Assembly: GCA_963578605.1 (NCBI GenBank)
Contig: CAUZEA010000146.1
Location: forward strand, 1 to 11,472
Source of the DNA: JAKVCB01 sp963578605
Lineage (GTDB): Bacteria; Planctomycetota; Planctomycetia; Pirellulales; Lacipirellulaceae
DNA length: 11,472 nucleotides
Reading direction: 5' to 3'
Below, piece by piece: positions 6,115 through 11,472 of this stretch. How positions within the stretch are numbered: the stretch's first letter is position 1; the number at the start of each line of letters is the position of its first letter. Below the pieces are notes generated by a model, which made no database searches, was not told the origin of the DNA, and saw nothing but the letters and a program-made list of their open reading frames with translations. A program made the position numbers and the translations under genes.

Positions 6115-6942
6115 ATGCTCATTATCGCAAACCCCTTGCAAAATCCCGTTCATGGTCGCCCGCTCGATGTAGCGCTCAGAGAATTCGTAGAAATAGGCAT
6201 CACTGGATTGGAACTGTGTACCCCTGCCCTCGAATTGTGTGTCACCCCGGGACTTCGAAATGAGTTTAGCAAAAAGATTGCGGCAACCGGCCTGCGGTTT
6301 ATTCGCTACAACTCTTTGATTCCTCGATACTTTGACACGCTGGTTTCCAAGGACCAAGTCCCGGGAATCATCGCTGCAATGAAAGCCGACGTTGACGTTT
6401 GCGTCAATCTTGGTATCCAACAACTGCTCACGTGGGAAGGCCGTATTCCTCCTGATGCAAGCTAGGAAGAAATCAACGGCTGGGTGCTCGATGAAACTGC
6501 GGGGATTTTTCGAGCCGTCATGAATTACGCAAAGGAAAAGGGAGTGAGCGTGTCGCTCGAGGTTCATCCCTTCTCCTTGGGATCAAACGTCAAGTGGCTT
6601 GTGGAGCTTTGTGATCGTGTCGGTTCAAGCGAGTTTGGAGTCACTTATGACTGTGCACACTTCGCGGTGGCGCACCCCGAAGCTTACATTGAAGCCATCT
6701 ATCAGTTAGGCCCTCGCATCAAACATTTGCACTTCTCAGATAGCGACCTTGAATCACCCGAGGTTCATTATGCACTGGGCGAAGGAAAGATGGACCTGGA
6801 TGGTGTCATCACGGCATTAGAAGATATCAAGTTTAGTGGAACAACAATGATTGACGTCTGGCTCTACCCGTTTCCACTGGAAGCAATTCAAACTTCCATT
6901 GATTTCATGAAGGCCAAGATGAGCCATTTGATTTCAGATTGA
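6115..6942 (+). pseudogene. Sugar phosphate isomerase/epimerase (AP endonuclease 2 fold), interrupted by in-frame TAG
   Basis: Xylose-isomerase-like TIM barrel of about 275 residues, expected to isomerise or epimerise a sugar or keto-polyol. The two halves (6115-6462 and 6466-6942) are in the same frame, separated only by the TAG at 6463-6465 (codon 117). The flanking residues PPDAS and EEINGWVLDETA read continuously. Metal-site candidates are Glu149 (SLEVHP), Asp179 and His182 (TYDCAH) and His206 (HLHFSD); the fourth position shows Asp in TMIDVWLYP. A GTG at 6484 could restart the C-terminal half but has no good ribosome site. Base composition is lower in GC than neighbours: 6841-6900 is 43% GC by hand count against 67% at 7441-7500. 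Most likely a recent nonsense mutant, though sequencing error is possible. The Ldh2 gene follows after 45 bases on the same strand. Confidence 0.75.
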
Positions 6943-6987
6943 TTCATATGGATCACCAAACGGTCCCATTTAGGAATATACCCGTTC

Positions 6988-8022
6988 ATGCCTCGAATCC
7001 CTCATCAACAACTTATCGAACTCGTCACAGGAGCCTTTGCAAAAGCGGGAACACCACCAGCCCATGCCGAAATTGTTAGTAACCACCTGGTTGCCTCGAA
7101 CCTCGCAGGCCATGATTCGCACGGGGTCATGCGAATTGTCCAATACCTGGCGGCAATCCGCAGTGGCGAGATTGATCCCCAGGCACGCCCCTCGGTCCTT
7201 AGCGACAGTCCCTCCGGGGCTTCCCTGGCTGGAAATCGGGCCTTTGGCCAGATTGCCGGTTATGACTGTATGTTACTGGCAATTGAAAAGGCGCGCGAGA
7301 TGGGTGTCGCTGCTGTAACGGTCTCGAATTGTTATCACAGCGGGCGGATTGGCACCTATGCCGAACAGGCCACCGATGCCGAAATGATCGGGATCATCCT
7401 GGTCAACGCAGGCGGGGGAGGACAATGGGTTGCACCATTTGGTGGAGCGGCTGGCCGCCTGGGCACGAATCCCATTGCTATCGGCGCTCCTTCAACTGGC
7501 GCGTTCCCCATTTTACTCGATATTGCGACCTCGGTTGCCCCGGAAGGAAAGGTGCGTGATTGTCGTAACCGCGGAAAACAAGTCCCTGAAGGTTGGATTC
7601 TCGACACCCAAGGCCAGCCGACCACAGACCCGAACGATCTTTACGAGCCGGCTCCTGGTGGCTCCCTGCAACCACTGGGTGGATCAGCAGGTCACAAAGG
7701 GTTTGGCCTGGCTGTGATGATCGATATCCTGGCTGGTGGCCTCTCTGGTGCCGGTTGCTGTCGGGCAGAAGAAGTGGCAGCCAGTGACGGCATTACGATG
7801 CTGGCGATGAACATTGAAAAATTTGCTGCAGCAGACGCTTACTATGAACAGGTGAAAGCCCTGGTCGAACATCTTAAATCGTGTCCCCCGGCCCCAGGTT
7901 TCAAAGAGGTCTTGGTGCCGGGTGAACATGAGTTCCGTTGCCGAGAACAACAACTGGCCGAAGGCATTGAAGTCGACGAGGTGACCTGGTCGGCACTCCA
8001 GGAGGCAGCCCCCGCCTCGTAG
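6988..8022 (+). CDS. Malate/L-lactate/ureidoglycolate dehydrogenase family protein (Ldh2/YlbC-YiaK type)
   Basis: NAD(P)-dependent 2-hydroxyacid oxidoreductase, 344 residues, full length for the family. GHDSHGVMRIVQYL (41-54) contains the family's conserved His (His45). SNCYHSGRIGTYAEQA (113-128), VAPFGGAAGRLGTNPIA (148-164), LLDIATSVAPEGKV (176-189), VPEGWILD and GHKGFGLAVMIDILAGG are the usual blocks in order. Members reduce or oxidise malate, lactate, ureidoglycolate or 2,3-diketo-L-gulonate; which one is unknown here. AGGA at 6972-6975 is the nearest ribosome site but is 12 bases away, rather far. It probably shares a transcript with the isomerase just upstream, which suggests sugar-acid catabolism. 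It ends with TAG, so TAG serves as a normal stop in this DNA. Confidence 0.88.
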   Translation: MPRIPHQQLIELVTGAFAKAGTPPAHAEIVSNHLVASNLAGHDSHGVMRIVQYLAAIRSGEIDPQARPSVLSDSPSGASLAGNRAFGQIAGYDCMLLAIEKAREMGVAAVTVSNCYHSGRIGTYAEQATDAEMIGIILVNAGGGGQWVAPFGGAAGRLGTNPIAIGAPSTGAFPILLDIATSVAPEGKVRDCRNRGKQVPEGWILDTQGQPTTDPNDLYEPAPGGSLQPLGGSAGHKGFGLAVMIDILAGGLSGAGCCRAEEVAASDGITMLAMNIEKFAAADAYYEQVKALVEHLKSCPPAPGFKEVLVPGEHEFRCREQQLAEGIEVDEVTWSALQEAAPAS

Positions 8023-8025
8023 ACC

Positions 8026-8092
8026 ACCAGCGGGGAAGTCTCCAGTTTGCCCAAAGGCTACCGCTGGTACTGGCCAGTAGCTAGAAATTTTT
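8026..8092. terminator. Bidirectional terminator candidate with a perfect 12-base palindrome
   Basis: ACCAGCGG (8026-8033) pairs with CCGCTGGT (8061-8068) across a 27-base loop. It is followed at once by the palindrome TACTGGCCAGTA (8068-8079) and a T-run (8088-8092) that touches the stop codon of the convergent gene. It lies between two convergent stop codons, which supports a shared terminator. Confidence 0.5.
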
Positions 8093-8912
8093 AGCTGGCA
8101 TATTCAACCATCAGCCGTCGGGCCTCGCGGGCCACTTCCCACAAATCCCATTCCCAGTGCTTGAGACTCAGAAGTTCTGAGGACCAGGTACCATCAAAGC
8201 CCGTAGATTTGACGGCCTCACACCACGCTTTGACGTCGATGTCCCCTTCGCCGGCCAGATAACCGCGGAGGCCAGGTTCTTCCCATGGCCCTTCGGTGGG
8301 AATCATTTTTCCATCGCAGAAATGAACCCCACAGATAATCGATTTGTCCAACTTGGCAACATCTGCCGGCGTGGTGTCCCCACCTGCCCAAAGGTGCCAG
8401 AAATCGACCACCATGCCAAGATTGTCCCGATCGACTCGCTGCAGCACATCCAGACCTTGCCGGAGCGAGTGGATCGGAGCCCACGCGATGACCTCCAACT
8501 GGAACTTCACGCCGTAGGTCTTGCCAATATCGACAATCTGGCAGATGTTTTTGCAGGTGAGGTCAAAACCTTCTTCGTAGGGAAGGTCCTGTAGCCCCTC
8601 GAATGGCACGAGTTGAATCACGGGGCACTCGATCACCTGGGCAGTTTTGCAGAGCGTTTCTGTGATCTGGAGAACGTTTTCAAAAGTCTCCCCCTGTTTT
8701 TCAACATCCTTAATGGCGTTGATGCAGGTTGCACGAATCTCATGTTGATCGAGTAATTGCTTGAGCTGCTGGGCCGTAAAACCCTGCTCCAGATAGCGCA
8801 ACAGCTTTCCTTCAACAAATTCGATCCCTTCGTAACCGGTTTCCCTGGCCATCCGCACTTCGGTGGCAACGTTGCAGTGCATTGTGCTCAAACCATGCAT
8901 CGTGACGATCAT
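8091..8912 (-). CDS. Sugar phosphate isomerase/epimerase (AP endonuclease 2 / IolE-like TIM barrel)
   Basis: 273 residues, cytoplasmic, predicted metal-dependent isomerase, epimerase or dehydratase of sugars or inositol-like compounds. The barrel starts MIVTMHGLSTMHCN. Likely metal ligands and active-site residues are Glu140 (QLEVIAW), Asp170 and His173 (VVDFWH), His197 (GVHFCDGK) and Glu246 (WSSELLS). GEGDIDVKAWCEAVKSTGFDG (near 221-241) is a common block in this superfamily. The frame is open to 9017, but AGGAG six bases before the ATG at 8912 fixes this start, and the upstream 35 residues look non-protein. It lies 147 bases after the epimerase gene on the same strand. It is not closely similar to the broken isomerase at 6115. 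Exact reaction unknown. Confidence 0.87.
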   Translation of the reverse strand: MIVTMHGLSTMHCNVATEVRMARETGYEGIEFVEGKLLRYLEQGFTAQQLKQLLDQHEIRATCINAIKDVEKQGETFENVLQITETLCKTAQVIECPVIQLVPFEGLQDLPYEEGFDLTCKNICQIVDIGKTYGVKFQLEVIAWAPIHSLRQGLDVLQRVDRDNLGMVVDFWHLWAGGDTTPADVAKLDKSIICGVHFCDGKMIPTEGPWEEPGLRGYLAGEGDIDVKAWCEAVKSTGFDGTWSSELLSLKHWEWDLWEVAREARRLMVEYAS

Positions 8913-8918
8913 CACTGA

Positions 8919-8923
8919 CTCCT
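8919..8923 (-). promoter_or_regulatory. Strong ribosome binding site deciding the isomerase start
   Basis: AGGAG on the minus strand with a 6-base spacer to the ATG at 8910-8912. It supports the short form of the protein over the longer open frame. Confidence 0.75.
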
Positions 8924-9059
8924 GTTTCTTGTAAAAATGCTCGAGCTGGCAACGACCTATCGAGGGTCCTACCTTGTCTTGAAATGCTGGTGGCATCCAC
9001 TTCCTGCCTACACACACTGCATTAACGGAAAATAGCGCAGTCCAAAAAACCTGCTTCCG

Positions 9060-10046
9060 TTAACTCTGCACACCACCACCGTAAGCTTTGTCTTCGGCAG
9101 AGCCATCTTCGTCGAGGCCCCCCGAATCGATCCACGCTTTAATCGCCAACACCGAATCTTCCACGGTAAACTGTGGCAGGAAGTCGATGAGCCCGGCAGC
9201 TTTGGACATGTCGAACGATATCCGACCACCCTGCGCCATACTCCAGGGAAAACCGGTTTCGACTTCAATCTCGGGATAATGCTTCTTGATGGCTTGGGCA
9301 AAATCTTTGCCGGACGTTTCACCAGGTCCACAGCAGTTAAAAATTTCACCCCGTGCGTTTTCATGGGCCCCGGCTGCAATGTGCATCCCGGCCACGTCGC
9401 GGGAATCGACGTAATGGCAAACTTCTTCCAGGGAAAAGTGGGGGATCTGTACTGACTTCCCCTCGGCAAGTTTTTCGGCGAATTCGCGCCATCCGCGTCC
9501 GCCACCACGGCCCCCCGGTCCCACTACCGCGGTCAAACGCAAGCTGCTCACGGGAAGCTCGTATTGATGATAAAAGGTCATCGCTAGAATCTCTTGCATC
9601 CGTTTGCTCGCGGCATACATGTCCCGCGGGCGGCACGGATGCTGCTCATCGACCGGTTCGTACTCGGGTGGCACAAACTTGGTCGCCGGGTACCACTCGT
9701 AGGCGGAAATACTGCTGGAGTGGACAAAACCGTCAACTCCCGATTCCCGCGCAAAATTCAATATATTGGTCAATCCAACCACGTTCACCTCGACCATCTG
9801 CAGCGGGTCGCCCGTATCGCCTGGCAGTGAAGCCACGTGATAGATGACATCAAACTTCCTGCCCGCCAGGACCCGCTTAAGATCGCCTGCATCCGTAATG
9901 TCACCCTGAATCCATTCGATGCGATCGTCAATGTTGCCATCAGATCGGTTCAAGGTCGCAACTTCTTCACCCTGGTCTGCAAGTTGCAAACACAATACCC
10001 GCCCTACATAGCCCGAACCGCCCACAACCAAATGTTTGCGTGCCAT
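9060..10046 (-). CDS. NAD-dependent epimerase/dehydratase (extended SDR)
   Basis: Nucleotide-sugar epimerase/dehydratase-like or 3-beta-HSD-like oxidoreductase, 328 residues. The Rossmann motif GGSGYVG is at 9-15. GDI at 48-50 and the strand DVIYHVAS (66-73) fit the NAD pocket. HSSSISAYE (109-117) supplies the catalytic Ser, and YAASK (144-148) is the YxxxK pair. RLTAVVGPGGRGGGRGW near 170-185 is the substrate loop, and HYVDSRDVA is a typical late block. AAGGA eight bases ahead of the ATG at 10046 supports the start. It is divergent from the dehydrogenase at 10278 and upstream of the isomerase on its own strand, probably one unit with it. The substrate is not evident; a free sugar or sugar acid would fit the context as well as a nucleotide sugar. 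Confidence 0.87.
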   Translation of the reverse strand: MARKHLVVGGSGYVGRVLCLQLADQGEEVATLNRSDGNIDDRIEWIQGDITDAGDLKRVLAGRKFDVIYHVASLPGDTGDPLQMVEVNVVGLTNILNFARESGVDGFVHSSSISAYEWYPATKFVPPEYEPVDEQHPCRPRDMYAASKRMQEILAMTFYHQYELPVSSLRLTAVVGPGGRGGGRGWREFAEKLAEGKSVQIPHFSLEEVCHYVDSRDVAGMHIAAGAHENARGEIFNCCGPGETSGKDFAQAIKKHYPEIEVETGFPWSMAQGGRISFDMSKAAGLIDFLPQFTVEDSVLAIKAWIDSGGLDEDGSAEDKAYGGGVQS

Positions 10047-10277
10047 TGATGATTTCCTTTAACTGTCGATTTTATAAGAGCCAAAGAAGTTCAGAATGTC
10101 GGTTTTCACACCATCACCCACCGAGCTCAACACAACCAAGCATTGGGCCCGGAACCGACCGACTGCAAATTGGAAAACAACAATTGTCGCTCGCCCTACA
10201 GCACGAATGCCACTATCCTAATGGGCAGCCTGAAAGTCCAAAAGTGGCTGCGTACAAATGACCGGTAAGGAAATTCC
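10047..10277. promoter_or_regulatory. Divergent intergenic region, presumed promoters for both flanking genes
   Basis: Both sides carry clear ribosome sites: AAAGGA before 10046 on the minus strand, and AAGGA (10266-10270) seven bases before 10278 on the plus strand. TATAAA on the minus strand (10071-10076) is a possible -10 box, but no good -35 stands at the right distance. No operator-like inverted repeat is convincing. Promoter activity is inferred from the divergent layout. Confidence 0.35.
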
Positions 10278-11303
10278 ATGAAAGCGGCCGTCTTGAAAGA
10301 GTTTGGTAAACCACTGGTAATCGAAGACGTTCCCCAGCCGCAACCGGCGGTTGGAGAAGTCCGGATCAAGGTGATGGCCTGCGGAATCGACGGAACCGAT
10401 TTAAAACTGGTCGAGGGCTTCGGCTACCGACCCGAGTTGCCGCTGATTCTCGGCCATGAAACGGCTGGTGTGGTCGACGCGGTCGGGCACGGAGTCGCGC
10501 ATCTGGAGATTGGTCAGCCGGTTATCACCTGGAACTTTGTTATTCCACCGGAAAACCCCTGGTACCAAAGCCCGCGCGAACAACTTTGTCCCGATGTCAC
10601 CCAGGTGATTGGTGTGAAAGAAATTGGCGGAGGCTATGCCGAATTTTGCACCGTCCCGGCCCAACAAATCGTGCCCTTGCCTGAGGGCATTGACTGGCCC
10701 GATGCGGCCGTCCTGGTCGACGCAGGAATCACTGCCTATCACGCGGTCGACCGCGCCCGGCTGAAACTGGGCGAGTCGGTACTGGTGATTGGCGCGGGGG
10801 GAGTCGGTTCGTTTGTCGTTCAACTGGCCCGGAAAATCGGTGCCCATGTGACGGCCGTGGACCGAGGCGAAGCCAAAGTTAATCGTGCCCGGCAGTTGGG
10901 GGCTAACGTGGCGCTGGATGCAGACCAGACCGACATCGCCAAAGCAGTCCGCAGGTAGACCGGTGGTCGGGGTGTGGACTGCGTACTCGATATTGTGGGC
11001 CTGCGTGATACGCTGGCAGCCGGAATCGACGCGCTCGCCGTGGGAGGCCGACTGGTAATCGTAGGTTATACACCCGACGAATATCCGGTTAGTGGCAAAC
11101 GGATGGCCCAAAATGAACTGGAAATCATTGGAACCCGTTGCGGGCCCCGCAGTGACCTGCGCAAAATTGCCAGCCTCATGGCCAGCGGCAGTTTGCAATC
11201 GATCGTCACCGATCGGCGCCCGCTGGAAGAAGCCAACGAAGCACTTGACCAGTTGCGCCGCGGCGACGTATTGGGCCGGTTGGTCCTCGACACTGCCTGC
11301 TAG
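10278..11303 (+). pseudogene. Zinc-type medium-chain alcohol dehydrogenase (threonine/sorbitol dehydrogenase-like), interrupted by in-frame TAG
   Basis: 341-codon MDR-family oxidoreductase acting on an alcohol or polyol with NAD(P). Cys35 (MACGIDGTD), His60 and Glu61 (LILGHETAG) fit the catalytic zinc site. GAGGVG (172-177) is the cofactor motif, followed by Asp195, which favours NAD. TAG at 10956-10958 (codon 227) replaces a residue between AVRR and TGGRGVDCVLDIVG. A single base change from TTG (Leu, common at this place) would restore the frame. The second half (10959-11303) remains well conserved, ending RLVLDTAC and TAG. Unusually, the lobe that normally binds structural zinc (about 84-104) reads WNFVIPPENPWYQSPREQLC and retains only its last Cys. 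AAGGA supports the start. Translation to the TAG would give 226 residues lacking the end of the nucleotide-binding domain. Confidence 0.82.
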
Positions 11304-11391
11304 CCACGCGCCCACTGAGAATGGTCCTGTTCACTTCGAACCGATTGACCTTACCCCGCTTTTGGTACCAGCCTAAGTGAGAGAATCGGGG

Positions 11392-11472
11392 TTAAGTAAC
11401 TCGGCTGTGTTCTGGAGGCTGAGGCGTAGCCGAAGCTGGAAGAACACAGCCAACCGCATACGCGGCGGGGGT
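11392..11472 (-). CDS. IS3-family transposase, C-terminal fragment cut by the window end
   Basis: The minus frame reads TPAAYAVGC, VLPASATPQPPEHSRVT and TAA, matching the (GYQ)TPAxFAAxC...ASATP...stop ending of IS3-type OrfB transposases. The 5' part lies beyond the window. The stop is intact and sits at the first base of the IS tail, unlike the decayed copy at 5602-5899. Confidence 0.7.
   Translation of the reverse strand, partial: TPAAYAVGCVLPASATPQPPEHSRVT
11403..11451 (-). repeat. Variable-arm hairpin, copy 3
   Basis: The arms GGCTGTGTTCT (11403-11413) and AGAACACAGCC (11441-11451) pair perfectly. The loop has an inner stem GGC-GTA-GCC (11423-11431) flanked by a further GCT/AGC pairing. 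It lies in the transposase codons for GCVLPASATPQPPEHS. Confidence 0.85.

Larger units (their letters stand above)
11346..11472 (-). mobile_element. 3' end of an IS3-family insertion sequence, running off the right edge
   Basis: Read on the minus strand, a transposase C-terminus is followed by a 47-base tail (11392 to 11346) that begins ACCCC and ends GGTCA. By hand count about 38 of 47 bases match the tail at 5602-5648. It points left, opposite to the copy at 1-121, so the window is bracketed by inward-facing ends. Between the dehydrogenase stop (11303) and this end lie 42 bases with nothing recognisable. Confidence 0.7.

Noticed and set aside
8913..9017. Longer start for the second isomerase
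   Set aside because: The extra 35 residues do not look like the family, and AGGAG stands exactly six bases before the ATG at 8912.
6463..10958. Pyrrolysine or other genuine TAG recoding
   Set aside because: TAG is used as the ordinary terminal stop of the Ldh2 gene and of the dehydrogenase itself, and no pyrrolysine genes are in view. It is kept only as a question in the findings.
10401..11315. Long antisense open frame (304 codons) opposite the alcohol dehydrogenase
   Set aside because: It matches no family, has no ribosome site, and mirrors the codon pattern of a clear MDR gene in GC-rich DNA. It passes through the TAG only because it is on the other strand.

Overview
This 11.5 kb window looks like a piece of a planctomycete genome (Planctomycetota, probably Pirellulales-like), quite possibly one metagenome contig. 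The main evidence is two secreted proteins ending in the same dockerin-like domain followed by a PEP-CTERM sorting tail, together with a GH39-type glycoside hydrolase, an FG-GAP beta-propeller protein, and a set of sugar-acid type catabolic enzymes (BKACE/DUF849, two AP-endonuclease-2-fold sugar isomerases, an Ldh2-type dehydrogenase, an extended SDR and a medium-chain alcohol dehydrogenase). No rRNA, tRNA or CRISPR array is visible.

Layout. 1-121: the 3' end of an IS3-family-like element, pointing right. 122-1731: a GH39-like hydrolase with no N-terminus or signal peptide, starting directly at the IS end. 1650-1800: an antisense PEP-CTERM-like relic. 1907-3928: a secreted seven-bladed FG-GAP propeller with dockerin and PEP-CTERM tail. 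3984-4463 (minus): a GNAT acetyltransferase. 4615-5595 (minus): a BKACE enzyme whose start codon lies 6 bases from another IS3 end. 5602-about 5899 (minus): a transposase C-terminal relic. About 5900-6114: no recognisable gene. 6115-6942 (plus): a sugar phosphate isomerase/epimerase broken by one in-frame TAG. 6988-8022 (plus): an Ldh2-family dehydrogenase. 8091-8912 (minus): a second isomerase. 9060-10046 (minus): an NAD-dependent epimerase/dehydratase. 10278-11303 (plus): a medium-chain dehydrogenase also broken by one in-frame TAG. 11346-11472: a third IS3 3' end, pointing left, with the transposase gene running off the window.

How it fits together. The right half reads as a catabolic neighbourhood for a sugar, sugar acid or polyol: isomerases, dehydrogenases and a beta-keto acid cleavage enzyme could act in succession, but the substrate cannot be read from sequence. 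The left half is extracellular polysaccharide hydrolysis and surface proteins. The region shows decay and rearrangement: three IS3 ends, a decapitated hydrolase, a transposase relic with a nonsense codon, and two enzymes each interrupted by a single TAG.

The most unusual signal is the structure at the three IS3 ends. Each has a perfect hairpin with different arm sequences (15, 9 and 11 bp). The loop keeps a GCGTAGC core that also encodes the Ala-Thr(-Pro) of the transposase C-terminus. A related 47-49 bp tail ending in GGTCA follows each one. Arms that change while staying paired suggest that the DNA or RNA structure is itself under selection.
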